From positions 1 through 44,660 of the forward strand of contig NZ_JAIQLH010000104.1 of NCBI RefSeq assembly GCF_020037025.1: DNA of 44,660 nt, in the 5' to 3' direction. Under the pieces are notes generated by a model. The model was not told where the DNA came from. It ran no database searches and saw nothing but the letters and a program-made list of their open reading frames with translations. Source of the DNA: Streptomyces huiliensis (GTDB lineage: Bacteria > Actinomycetota > Actinomycetes > Streptomycetales > Streptomycetaceae). A program made the position numbers and the translations under genes. Each line of letters starts with the position of its first letter. Position 1 is the stretch's first letter. This document shows, one piece after another, positions 8,522 through 15,303 of this stretch.

Positions 8522-9040
8522 GTGTACTTCGCCGCATTGCTCGCGCGCTCCGACGACGGGTGGGAAGCGAGCGACACAGACCTCGACAACGTGGAAACCC
8601 TGTCCGACCTCGTCGACCTGGCCCGTGACGCCGCGCTCGACGACGACACGGTCCTGGTGTTCATCGAGCAGGAAGGCGCCTGGTTCGGCATCGTCCGGGT
8701 GGACGGCGAGGACGACCCGCGGATCTTCCTCTCGGACGGCCCGCTCGCCAAGCGGAGTTCCTACGGCTCGATGCTCATCGACGAGCTCCTCGGCCGGGAC
8801 GAGGACGGGGCCGACGACCTCGACACCCTCGACCTGGACGGCACCGAGGACGGCGAGCCGGAGCCCGCCGAGGACGAGGCCGACACCGCGGCGGCGGTGC
8901 CGAGCGGCCCGCTGGGCGACCCCCGGCTGCTGGAGGACGTCGGCATCGACGGGCGCCGGCTCCTCACCCTGGACGGGGACGCCCTCAGCGAGATCGCCGA
9001 CGCCCTCGGCTGCACCGACGTCCTGGAGGCCGTCCGCTGA
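8522..9040 (+). CDS. tRNA adenosine deaminase-associated protein
   Basis: 172 residues, strongly acidic. It starts at GTG 8522 (VYFAALLARSDDGWEA), with GGGAGA 6 nt upstream; an in-frame ATG at 8501 lacks a good ribosome-binding site. The protein has an N-terminal alpha/beta part, a very acidic linker (DEDGADDLDTLDLDGTEDGE, about 95-120) and a C-terminal DPRLLEDVGIDGRRLLTLDGDALSEIADALG helix pair. Actinobacteria regularly encode this family directly before tadA, which is the basis for the name; its biochemical role is not established. The gap to tadA is 82 bp. Confidence 0.88.
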   Translation: MYFAALLARSDDGWEASDTDLDNVETLSDLVDLARDAALDDDTVLVFIEQEGAWFGIVRVDGEDDPRIFLSDGPLAKRSSYGSMLIDELLGRDEDGADDLDTLDLDGTEDGEPEPAEDEADTAAAVPSGPLGDPRLLEDVGIDGRRLLTLDGDALSEIADALGCTDVLEAVR

Positions 9041-9122
9041 CGGCCGCGGGGGCCACGGGGGCCAACGGGGCCACGGGAGCCGCGGGGCGTGCGGCCCGGC
9101 GGGGCTCGCCCACACTGGTCCC

Positions 9123-9629
9123 ATGAACCACGCCGCCCCCGGCCGCCCGCCCGGTCCCGACCCCGTCCCCGACCCCGTCCGCGATCCCTGGCTCCCCGCG
9201 ATGCGGGCCGCCCTGGAGGAGGCCGCGCGGGCCCCGGGCACGGGTGACGTCCCGGTCGGGGCCGTCGTCCTGGCCCCGGACGGCACGGTGATCGGCCGCG
9301 GCCGGAACGAGCGCGAGGCCACCGGCGACCCCACCGGCCACGCGGAGGTGCTCGCCGTCCGCGAGGCCGCGCGCGCCGTCGGCGAGTGGCGGCTGTCCGG
9401 CTGCACCCTGGTCGTCACCCTGGAGCCGTGCACCATGTGCGCCGGCGCCATCGTCCTCTCCCGGCTCGACCGCGTCGTCTACGGCGCCGCCGACGAGAAG
9501 GCGGGCGCCGTCGGCTCCCTCTGGGACGTGGTCCGCGACCGCCGCCTCAACCACCGCCCGGAGGTCATCGCCGGCGTCCTCGCCGACGAGTGCGCCACCC
9601 TCCTCACCGCCTTCTTCCGCACCCGCTGA
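9123..9629 (+). CDS. tadA: tRNA-specific adenosine deaminase
   Basis: Deaminates the wobble adenosine of tRNA-Arg(ACG) to inosine; a tRNA-Arg with an ACG anticodon is present at 43997-44069. The 168-residue protein has the zinc deaminase motifs HAE (His73, catalytic Glu75) and PCTMCAG (Cys103, Cys106), with the family's RVVYGAADEKAGAVGS. ATG 9123 follows CACACTGGTCCC, possibly a near-leaderless start. An N-terminal Pro-rich stretch (1-24) is longer than in enterobacterial TadA. Confidence 0.93.
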   Translation: MNHAAPGRPPGPDPVPDPVRDPWLPAMRAALEEAARAPGTGDVPVGAVVLAPDGTVIGRGRNEREATGDPTGHAEVLAVREAARAVGEWRLSGCTLVVTLEPCTMCAGAIVLSRLDRVVYGAADEKAGAVGSLWDVVRDRRLNHRPEVIAGVLADECATLLTAFFRTR

Positions 9630-9698
9630 GCCCCCTCCGCCCCCGCTTCCGGAGAACCGATTTCGGACCACGGCCACTCGTCCGCTAAGCTCTCTCTC

Positions 9699-9785
9699 GG
9701 TAGCGTGTCCGAGCGGCCTAAGGAGCACGCCTCGAAAGCGTGTGAGGGGGCAACTCCTCCGTGGGTTCAAATCCCACCGCTACCG
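9699..9785 (+). tRNA. tRNA-Ser(CGA), integration target of the element
   Basis: Acceptor GGTAGCG pairs with CGCTACC (9778-9784), discriminator G at 9785. The anticodon loop CTCGAAA gives CGA, and a long variable arm (GAGGGGGCAACTCCTC region) is typical of serine tRNAs. The T-arm has GGTTCAAATCC. The gene stays intact because the element supplies an identical 3' half. The other copy of that half is at 28033-28088. Confidence 0.95.
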
Positions 9786-9839
9786 CTCTTCAGACGAGGG
9801 GCCCGACCTGATCCAGGTCGGGCCCCTCGTCGTGCTCCG
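9730..9839. repeat. attL: 110-bp direct repeat, copy 1
   Basis: Identical to 28033-28142. It covers the tRNA-Ser 3' part from the anticodon loop onward, the following 8 bp, and the complete 39-bp terminator hairpin plus 8 bp. Beyond it, similarity continues weakly for about 14 more bases on the inside (10 of 14 match the right flank), hinting at a once longer shared segment. Many AICE att identities are, as I recall, about 40-60 bp, so this one is long. Confidence 0.93.
9793..9831 (+). terminator. tRNA-Ser terminator hairpin within attL
   Basis: An 18-bp perfect stem: GACGAGGGGCCCGACCTG (9793-9810) with its complement (9814-9831) around a 3-nt loop. It has no T run. It is the natural terminator of tRNA-Ser and, being palindromic, may also stop minus-strand integrase transcription before it enters the tRNA. 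Confidence 0.8.
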
Positions 9840-9859
9840 TCTCAGATTCCGTCTCGTTT
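9837..9859. other. Candidate left integrase arm sites (two CCGTCTC, 12 bp apart)
   Basis: CCGTCTC at 9837-9843 and again at 9849-9855, the second continuing as GTT. The same pair with the same 12-bp period lies inside the right end at 27884-27905, sharing the 12-mer TTCCGTCTCGTT. The position next to the att core fits arm-type binding sites of a tyrosine integrase. The function is inferred. Confidence 0.4.
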
Positions 9860-11113
9860 GGCTTCTCCGGGGTCCATGGGCGGCTTCTCCGGCGCCTCGT
9901 CCGCCGCCGGCTTCCAGATGAGTCCACCAACCCGCCGGGCGACGTCCTGCCGGATGGGGTCGATCACGTGCTGGTAGCGGGCGGCCATGGCGGTGGACGA
10001 CCAGCCCATGACCGACATCACAGTGCGCTCGGCGACTCCGAGGATGAGGAGCACCGTGGACGCCGTGTGCCGGGCGTCGTGGAGGCGGCCGTCGCGTACG
10101 CCCGCCGCTTTCAGGAGCCGCTTCCAGTCGTCGTAGTCGGTGCGCGGGTTGATCGGTTCGCCGGTCTCACTGGCGAAGACCCAGTCGCCCTCCTGCCAGG
10201 AGCTCCCGGCGACCTCCCGTTCGGCGGCTTGTTGACCTTGGTGTGCCTTCAGGAGTTCGACCAGCGGTTCGGGCAGGCCAATCACCCGCTTCCCGGCTTT
10301 GGACTTGGTGTCGTCGGTGTCCTTGTTCGTGCGGACGCGGTCCGGGCAGTGCCCCGCGTACTTCCGCCCGCAGTTCCCGTAGCAGCCGTGGACGTACTTC
10401 GGTCGGAGCCTGTTCCGGCGGACGCGGATCGCCCGTCCGGCGAAGTCGACATCCGACCAGCGGATGCCGAGCGCCTCACCCTGCCGGAGCCCGAGTGCGA
10501 GGGCGAGGGCCCAGCGGGCGCCGTTCCGCCCCCGGCCGGCCTCCGCCAGGAGGCGCTGCACCTCCTCGACCGTGTACGGCTCCACCTCCTTGTCCGTGAG
10601 ACGGGGTGCCTTCGCCAGCGAAGCCACGTTCCGCACGACGTGGTTCCGGCGCATGGCCTCGTTGAGGGCCACCCGGATCGTCCTGTGGGCCTGGTGGGCG
10701 GTGGCCGGCGCGCTGCCGTTGAGCTGCATCCGGCGGTACAGCCCCTCCAGGTGCTCCGGCTCCAGCCGGTCCAGCCGGTGGGCCCCGACTCCCGGGATGA
10801 GGTGCACGTTCACCGCGACGCGGTAGCCGGAGTACGTGGACTCCTTTACGACGGGCGGGGCCGTGATGTTCTGGAGCCAGTGTGTGAGCCACGCCTTCAC
10901 GGTCCACGCCTTGCCCGCCTTGCGGACGGCCCCCGCGTCGCGCTGCTTCTCCAGTTCCCGGACGGCCTTGATGACCTCGGCCTGGGTCTTGCGTTCGATG
11001 TGGCGCCGGTCCGGGCTCCCGTCGTCCTTCACCCCGACTGTGACCCGGCCGTGCCACTTGCCGTCCTTGCCCTTGTAGATGCTCGAAGCCCCGTTGGGCC
11101 GACGAGTTCCCAT
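9842..11113 (-). CDS. int: Tyrosine site-specific integrase of the element
   Basis: A 423-residue tyrosine recombinase that would integrate and excise the element at tRNA-Ser. The N-terminal arm-binding region reads NGASSIYKGKDGKWHGRVTVG and the core-binding domain covers about 70-170. Catalytic residues are Arg210 (LGLRQGEAL), His345 and Arg348 (HDARHT), Trp371 in the second His position (GWSS, as is common) and Tyr380 (ARYQHV). An insertion at 244-257 carries Cys and His (CYGNCGRKYAGHC), a possible zinc knuckle seen in several actinobacterial integrases. ATG 11113 gives the family's MGTRRPNG start; the stop codon is 3 bp inside attL. The excisionase gene starts just upstream, so the two are cotranscribed. 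Confidence 0.95.
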   Translation of the reverse strand: MGTRRPNGASSIYKGKDGKWHGRVTVGVKDDGSPDRRHIERKTQAEVIKAVRELEKQRDAGAVRKAGKAWTVKAWLTHWLQNITAPPVVKESTYSGYRVAVNVHLIPGVGAHRLDRLEPEHLEGLYRRMQLNGSAPATAHQAHRTIRVALNEAMRRNHVVRNVASLAKAPRLTDKEVEPYTVEEVQRLLAEAGRGRNGARWALALALGLRQGEALGIRWSDVDFAGRAIRVRRNRLRPKYVHGCYGNCGRKYAGHCPDRVRTNKDTDDTKSKAGKRVIGLPEPLVELLKAHQGQQAAEREVAGSSWQEGDWVFASETGEPINPRTDYDDWKRLLKAAGVRDGRLHDARHTASTVLLILGVAERTVMSVMGWSSTAMAARYQHVIDPIRQDVARRVGGLIWKPAADEAPEKPPMDPGEAKRDGI

Positions 11114-11124
11114 GAGAAGCCTCC

Positions 11125-11337
11125 TCAGGCCATGTCGGACGTCGAGAGTGCGGTGAGGTACTCGCGGAGCGCCTCCACGGGGACGCGGCGCAGCCGGCCG
11201 ATCACGACGGACTTCACGGCACCCTGCGAGAGGAGCCGGAACATCAGCGTCCGACCGATGCTGAGCCGCCGGGCGGCTTCCTCCACGGTGAGAGCCGCCA
11301 GCGTCTCGTCGGTGCCCTCGGACTGGTTGACGATCAC
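11125..11337 (-). CDS. xis: Excisionase-like MerR/helix-turn-helix protein
   Basis: 70 residues containing one AlpA/excisionase-type winged helix: LTVEEAARRLSIGRTLMFRLLSQGAVKSVVIGRLRRVPVEALREYL. The family bends DNA at att sites and steers integrase towards excision. GTG 11337 is chosen because GAGGAGG lies 5 nt upstream; an ATG at 11400 overlapping the previous stop (ATGA) is also in frame and would add 21 residues without its own good site. It ends 11 bp before int. Confidence 0.85.
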   Translation of the reverse strand: MIVNQSEGTDETLAALTVEEAARRLSIGRTLMFRLLSQGAVKSVVIGRLRRVPVEALREYLTALSTSDMA

Positions 11338-11396
11338 AACGGCCTCCTCGGCGGGTGCGTGACTTCCGTGACGATGTGACAGCTGTGACACGCGGC

Positions 11397-12404
11397 TCAT
11401 GTCTCGTCTCCACCCGCGCCAGGGACGGCGTAGCCGCCGGCGTCTCGCATCAGTTGGACGTCGTTGGCCATCCGGGAGCAGGTCTGTCGGACGAGGGCCG
11501 GGTCGAGGCCGGTGCCCTCGGCGATCTGCTTGGGCTTGGCGCCGGGGTTGTCGCGGACGTAGCGGAGGACGGTGGCGCGGGTGTCGCCGATGGTGTGGGC
11601 GGCGGCGGGGCCTTCGAGGAGCTGCCAGGCGCCGGCTTCGGCGTAGAAGCGGAGGGCGTACTCGGCCTCGTCGACGTCGCGGCCGGTGACGTGGAGGACG
11701 CCGTCGGCCTGGCCGCGGGAGCGCTTGAGGACGAGGGTGGCGTCGGCGGCGCCCGCCAGGCCGTTGGTGCCGGAGACCTCGGCGAGGAAGTCGTCCGAGC
11801 CGGCCTTGCGGACGTGGTGGACCAGGACCATGGCGATGCCGTAGTGGTCCGCGATCCGCTTGGCATGGCCGACCGCGGCGTAGTCGGCGTCGTAGGCCGA
11901 GGTGCCCGGGGCGGACGGGCCGCGCATCTTCGCGAAGACGTCCACGATCACCATCCGGGCGTCGGGGTTGCGCTCCACCCACTGGGCGATGGCCTCGTTG
12001 CCGCCCTGCGGGAGAGGCGGGCAGGAGGTGGCCAGCGTCAGAGCGGCCGGCGCCGGCTCGCCGCCGAGGATCTTCCGCATGCGCGTCTGGAGCCGACGCG
12101 GGGTGTCCTCCAGGGCGAGGTACAGCACCGGGCCGCCCTCCACCGGGACGGTGTCCATTGCCTGGCCGCCGGCGGCGACGGAGAGGGCCAGGCCCAGGGA
12201 CAGCCAGGACTTGCCGACCTTTGGCGGACCGGCGAGGAGGTTCACGCCCTCGGAGATGATCCCGGGCACCGCCCAGCGCGGTTCGGGGAACTCCGCCGCC
12301 ATCAGCTCGTCCGCGGTCCATGCGGTGCGGATGCGCTGCTGGGCGGGCTGGAGGGGCTGCGGCTCCGCAGAGGTGGAGTAGAGGTGCAGCGGGGGCTCGG
12401 TCAT
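11397..12404 (-). CDS. RepA/DnaB-like AAA ATPase, replication protein
   Basis: 335 residues with a RecA-fold ATPase of the plasmid RepA (AAA_25) type. Walker A is GPPKVGKS (59-66). A Walker B-like MVIVDVFAKM lies near the middle, followed by the motif VHHVRKAGSDDFLAEVSGTNGLAGAADATLVLKR of this family. A C-terminal winged-helix-like segment (KPKQIAEGTGLDPALVRQTCSRMANDVQLMRDAGGYAV) probably contacts DNA. Its start overlaps the primase stop by ATGA (12401-12404), so the two are translationally coupled and probably act together in element replication. Confidence 0.85.
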   Translation of the reverse strand: MTEPPLHLYSTSAEPQPLQPAQQRIRTAWTADELMAAEFPEPRWAVPGIISEGVNLLAGPPKVGKSWLSLGLALSVAAGGQAMDTVPVEGGPVLYLALEDTPRRLQTRMRKILGGEPAPAALTLATSCPPLPQGGNEAIAQWVERNPDARMVIVDVFAKMRGPSAPGTSAYDADYAAVGHAKRIADHYGIAMVLVHHVRKAGSDDFLAEVSGTNGLAGAADATLVLKRSRGQADGVLHVTGRDVDEAEYALRFYAEAGAWQLLEGPAAAHTIGDTRATVLRYVRDNPGAKPKQIAEGTGLDPALVRQTCSRMANDVQLMRDAGGYAVPGAGGDET

Positions 12405-13291
12405 GCCGCCCTCCGTGCCACGGTTCGCGGGCGGCGGGCGCCGGCCTTCAGGCCCGAGGCGATCGTGCGTCGGGCCTCGCGGTCGCCCTGGCCGACGCGG
12501 AGCGCGGCGACCGCCAGCCACTCGGTCACGTCGGCAGCGCTCAGTTCACCCCCGGCCACGAGCTGCCCGAGGGCGACGGACGCGAGGTAGAGGGCGTTGT
12601 TGTGGCCGTGCGCCGGGGAGTTGGCGACCTTGGCGAGCTCGCCGTTCACGGCCGCCTTGAGGTAGCCGCTGCGGCGGTCGGAGCCGAGCGTCACGGTCAC
12701 GGGCTTCTGCGGGGGAAGGTTCGCCGGTCGAAGGAGGTCGAGCAGCCAGCGCGGCAGCGGGGCCGGGTCGACGTCGCTGACGCAGGTGTACAACTTGCCG
12801 TTGGCGATGCTGCCGGCGCCTACGACGCAACCGCCCGTCGCCCGGGTGTCGATCTTCCACCCGAGTGTGCCCGCGGTGTTGCGCAGCTCGACGTCCTGCG
12901 GCGCGGCGAAGTAGAGGTGGGTTCCGCCGCCGGCCGTCCGGATGATGTGGGTGTCAGTGGGGAACGGCTGTCCGTGCTCCGCCGCGAGGCGGGCCAGGGC
13001 GTCCACGCCGGTGGTCACCTTCGACGGCGTTCCGGCGGGCGGCAGGTCCCGGCCGTGCTTGGGCACGTCCAGGTCGATCACGACCAGCTTCGACGGGCCG
13101 GTGGCGATGCCGACGTTGAAGGAGGACGCGGTCCAGCAGCGGGAGATGCGCGTGACGTCGGTCGTCGCCCGCCGCTCCCACGCGCGCACCGCCGGGCACT
13201 TGCCGCCGTGCCGGATCGGGAAGACCTTCCAGCCGCGCTCGGCCGCCGCAAGAGCGGCGTCCAGCAGCGGGCGAAGGCTGTTCTGAGGCAT
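12401..13291 (-). CDS. Primase-polymerase (prim-pol) replication protein
   Basis: 296 residues matching the bifunctional DNA primase/polymerase domain of AICEs and actinobacterial plasmids. It has an N-terminal LDAALAAAERGWKVFPIRHGGKCPAV, the metal-binding VIDLDVP (Asp73, Asp75), and GGGTHLYF with His125. Further on comes the C-terminal HNNALYLASVALGQLVAGGELSAADV helical part. It would start DNA synthesis during element replication. ATG 13291 has AGGAGGT upstream. The leader before it contains the hairpin at 13330-13371, a possible control element. Confidence 0.88.
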   Translation of the reverse strand: MPQNSLRPLLDAALAAAERGWKVFPIRHGGKCPAVRAWERRATTDVTRISRCWTASSFNVGIATGPSKLVVIDLDVPKHGRDLPPAGTPSKVTTGVDALARLAAEHGQPFPTDTHIIRTAGGGTHLYFAAPQDVELRNTAGTLGWKIDTRATGGCVVGAGSIANGKLYTCVSDVDPAPLPRWLLDLLRPANLPPQKPVTVTLGSDRRSGYLKAAVNGELAKVANSPAHGHNNALYLASVALGQLVAGGELSAADVTEWLAVAALRVGQGDREARRTIASGLKAGARRPRTVARRAA

Positions 13292-13329
13292 GCTGGTGAC
13301 ACCTCCTGTGTCTTGGTTGGGATGGGAGG

Positions 13330-13371
13330 CCGGGGCAGCGGGCGTCCTTGACCCGTCGACCGCTGCCCCGG
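13330..13371 (-). ncRNA. Leader hairpin A upstream of the primase gene
   Basis: A 12-bp perfect stem (CCGGGGCAGCGG with CCGCTGCCCCGG). On the mRNA strand the loop starts TCGACGGGTCAA. A second hairpin with the same loop but a different stem is at 19071-19112, and both are followed by CCATCCC and then a ribosome-binding site. It could be a terminator of the gene ending at 13383, but the shared loop suggests a specific binding structure. Confidence 0.55.
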
Positions 13372-13382
13372 GATACGCGGTC

Positions 13383-13727
13383 CTACGAACGGCTCCAGGC
13401 CAGGTAGGCGTGGCGGACGTACTCGCGGTGGTCGTCCGCGGTGACCAGCTCCAAGCCCCTCGGGCTCAGCCCCTCGTGCATGGCGTCGTAGCGCACCAGC
13501 TGGAGCGCCGCGGCGCCGGCGGCCTCGATCGCCGACGCCGCCACCTCCGGGGCGTAGTTCGCCGCCTCCTTGATCGCGATGCGGTCGAACACGGCGGCCT
13601 TGCGGAGCCAGAACTCGCGATCCGGCTCCGAGGCCCGCTGCCTTGCCACCCAGCCGATCTCGGCGATGATGCTGGGGGCGTTCACGTAGGCGGTGGCGGG
13701 GTCGGAGGTGGGCGCTTCCGTGGTCAT
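13383..13727 (-). CDS. Hypothetical element protein (114 aa)
   Basis: Not recognised as a named family. Mostly helical, with an Ala-rich centre (APEVAASAIEAAGAAALQLVRYDAMHEGL), no membrane segment and no Cys motif. Coding bias is strong, and its ATG overlaps the stop of the previous gene by 4 bp (13724-13727), so it is real and coupled. It is the last gene before the hairpin preceding the primase. Confidence 0.75.
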   Translation of the reverse strand: MTTEAPTSDPATAYVNAPSIIAEIGWVARQRASEPDREFWLRKAAVFDRIAIKEAANYAPEVAASAIEAAGAAALQLVRYDAMHEGLSPRGLELVTADDHREYVRHAYLAWSRS

Positions 13728-14347
13728 CGGTTCTCCTCGTCGTCCTCGTTCGTCCGGGTCATGAGGGCGAAGTGCAGAGCGCTCTCGGCCTGCTCGCCGA
13801 AGGCGTACGCGGCGTCGGCCAAGGCGACGGAGAACTCGTCCGCCGAGCAGCGCAGCTTCGTCGCGGTGTCCTCGACCTCGTCCAGGCGCTGAAGGAGCGC
13901 GCTGCGGAGTTCCGCCAGCCGGGAGGCGCCATCCCACTGCCCCAAGTGGCCGGCCGGATCGGGCAAGTGGATGGGCGGCAACGTGTACCAACCGTCATCA
14001 CGCCGCAGTTCGGCGTATCGGGGGCGCTCCCCGACGAGTACGGACAGCGCCGCGGCAGCCGCTCCGTGGGCGTAGGCGAGGGCGGTGTTCTCGTACAGCC
14101 GCTTCGTGGAGTTCTCCAGCCGCCGGTAGGCGTGAGCGACCTGCCAGATGGCGACGTCGTGCGGGCGGAAGAAGGGCTCCCCGGGGACGCTCAGCACCCC
14201 GTCCACCGGGAGGAGGCGGTGCGGTTCGACGCTCCAGGCGACGGTCGTCGCCGTGTTGTTGGCCATGCGCAGCTCCCGAGCCGCCGCGCCGAGCGCGAAG
14301 ACGCTCTCGGTCAGGCTCTGGAACCAGGCAACAGCAGGCTTGGTCAC
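13724..14347 (-). CDS. Hypothetical element protein (207 aa)
   Basis: Starts at GTG 14347, with GGGAGGA about 7 nt upstream. It contains long amphipathic helices (RLAELRSALLQRLDEVEDTATKLRCSADEFSVALADAAYAFGEQAESALHFALM) that suggest a coiled coil at the C-terminus. No catalytic motif or membrane segment is visible. It is the first gene of a two-gene unit with 13383-13727. I do not know its function. Confidence 0.75.
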   Translation of the reverse strand: MTKPAVAWFQSLTESVFALGAAARELRMANNTATTVAWSVEPHRLLPVDGVLSVPGEPFFRPHDVAIWQVAHAYRRLENSTKRLYENTALAYAHGAAAAALSVLVGERPRYAELRRDDGWYTLPPIHLPDPAGHLGQWDGASRLAELRSALLQRLDEVEDTATKLRCSADEFSVALADAAYAFGEQAESALHFALMTRTNEDDEENR

Positions 14348-14440
14348 GAATGGTCCTCCCTGCTCGTTCGGGCCGGGCTGTCCGGTCCTCCGCACGGCCT
14401 CACCTCCGGCGAACGGGAGTTGAGGCCGCACAGGGGGCCG

Positions 14441-14677
14441 TCAGCGGAGGGCGTACCGCGCGGCGTCGCCCTCGCCGGCCGCGTCCAGCAGGGCGCGGAG
14501 GTCGCCGCCGACCGCGGCGAGGCGGTGCTCGATCGCCTGCCAGGACTCGGGGTCGATGGCCATCAGGGCGGCGATGGCGACCGGCCCCTTACCCCGTTCG
14601 AGGGCGCTGAGGACGTCGCGGAGTTCCGCCGCGGCCATCAGGGAGATGCGGGGGACGGTCGTCCGGCACTCGCACAT
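14441..14677 (-). CDS. Small hypothetical element protein (78 aa)
   Basis: MCECRTTVPRISLMAAAELRDVL opens the protein, so two Cys lie at the very N-terminus and could bind metal. The rest is helical and ends DLRALLDAAGEGDAARYALR. ATG 14677 has AAGGAG 6 nt upstream. A GTG at 14704 overlapping the previous stop is an alternative start. It belongs to the small-gene run downstream of traB. Confidence 0.65.
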   Translation of the reverse strand: MCECRTTVPRISLMAAAELRDVLSALERGKGPVAIAALMAIDPESWQAIEHRLAAVGGDLRALLDAAGEGDAARYALR

Positions 14678-14700
14678 GGTCGTCTCCTTGTCGGTGGTGG

Positions 14701-14895
14701 TCACTTGCCGAAGTCGCGGACCGCGCCGCTCAGGGCGGTCATGATCTGGTCGATGGAGCCGGCGGCGCCGGTCCGGGAGAGGTAGAAGCCGAAGAGGACG
14801 GCCACCACGGCGGCGCCGATGCCCAGGGCCTTGAAGCGGAGGAGCAGGGCCAGGAGCACGCCGAACAGCGCGAGGGCGGAGATCGACACGAACAC
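14701..14895 (-). CDS. Small two-helix membrane protein
   Basis: 64 residues with two hydrophobic segments (SALALFGVLLALLLRF and GIGAAVVAVLFGFYLS) and a short C-terminal amphipathic tail (IDQIMTALSGAVRDFGK). GTG 14895 has AAGGAG 6 nt upstream. Small membrane proteins in this position downstream of traB in AICEs and Streptomyces plasmids are usually linked to intramycelial spread (Spd proteins). That role is inferred from context. Confidence 0.7.
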   Translation of the reverse strand: MFVSISALALFGVLLALLLRFKALGIGAAVVAVLFGFYLSRTGAAGSIDQIMTALSGAVRDFGK

Positions 14896-14912
14896 GGTGA
14901 GCTCCTTCGGAG

Positions 14913-15164
14913 TCAGCGGGTGCCGTCGCGGTGGACCCGCGAGGCGAGGTTGTAGAGGTGGCGTCCGACGCGGACGCGCTTGCCGTGGCCGCGGCAACGG
15001 CGGCAGTCGCGACCGCGGGAGATCCGGCCGCGGCGGTTCTTGCGGACCTGGAAGCCGAAGCCGCGGCACTTCCGGCAGGTGCCGAGGGGGCTGACGGCGC
15101 AGAGCGCGGCGTAGCACAGGGTGATGAGGAGCAAGGCGGGTATAGCGGAGAGGGCGGAGCTCAT
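14913..15164 (-). CDS. Small membrane protein with two zinc knuckles
   Basis: 83 residues: an N-terminal transmembrane helix (ALSAIPALLLITLCYAALCAV), then two CxxCxGxG knuckles (CRKCRGFG and CRRCRGHG) in a very basic context. This is the DnaJ-type zinc-knuckle pattern. Membrane-tethered basic zinc proteins suit DNA handling at the transfer site, but no function is proven. ATG 15164 has GGGAGG upstream. It lies immediately downstream of traB across the palindrome cluster. Confidence 0.75.
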   Translation of the reverse strand: MSSALSAIPALLLITLCYAALCAVSPLGTCRKCRGFGFQVRKNRRGRISRGRDCRRCRGHGKRVRVGRHLYNLASRVHRDGTR

Positions 15165-15205
15165 CAGGGGCCTCCCGGGCCGGTTCACGGACGTGCTCGG
15201 GGAGG

Positions 15206-15289
15206 GCCGCTAACCGCTAGCGGCCTGGTCACAGCAGGTTTCTGGCGCTAGCGGGGCCGCTAACGTTAGCGGGGTGCGCTGCTAGCGCC
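15206..15289. other. Nested palindrome cluster beside traB, candidate transfer locus (clt)
   Basis: Three nested or adjacent inverted repeats share the core GCTAGC/GCTAAC. GCCGCTA...TAGCGGC is at 15206-15224. A perfect 16-bp palindrome CCGCTAACGTTAGCGG is at 15257-15272. GGCGCTAGC (15244-15252) pairs with GCTAGCGCC (15281-15289) around it. The AT-containing cores stand out from the GC-rich surroundings. In related plasmids TraB binds short repeats near its own gene, so this is a good clt candidate; an operator or terminator is the alternative. Confidence 0.5.
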
Positions 15290-15303
15290 GGCGGCCCCGG
15301 CGG

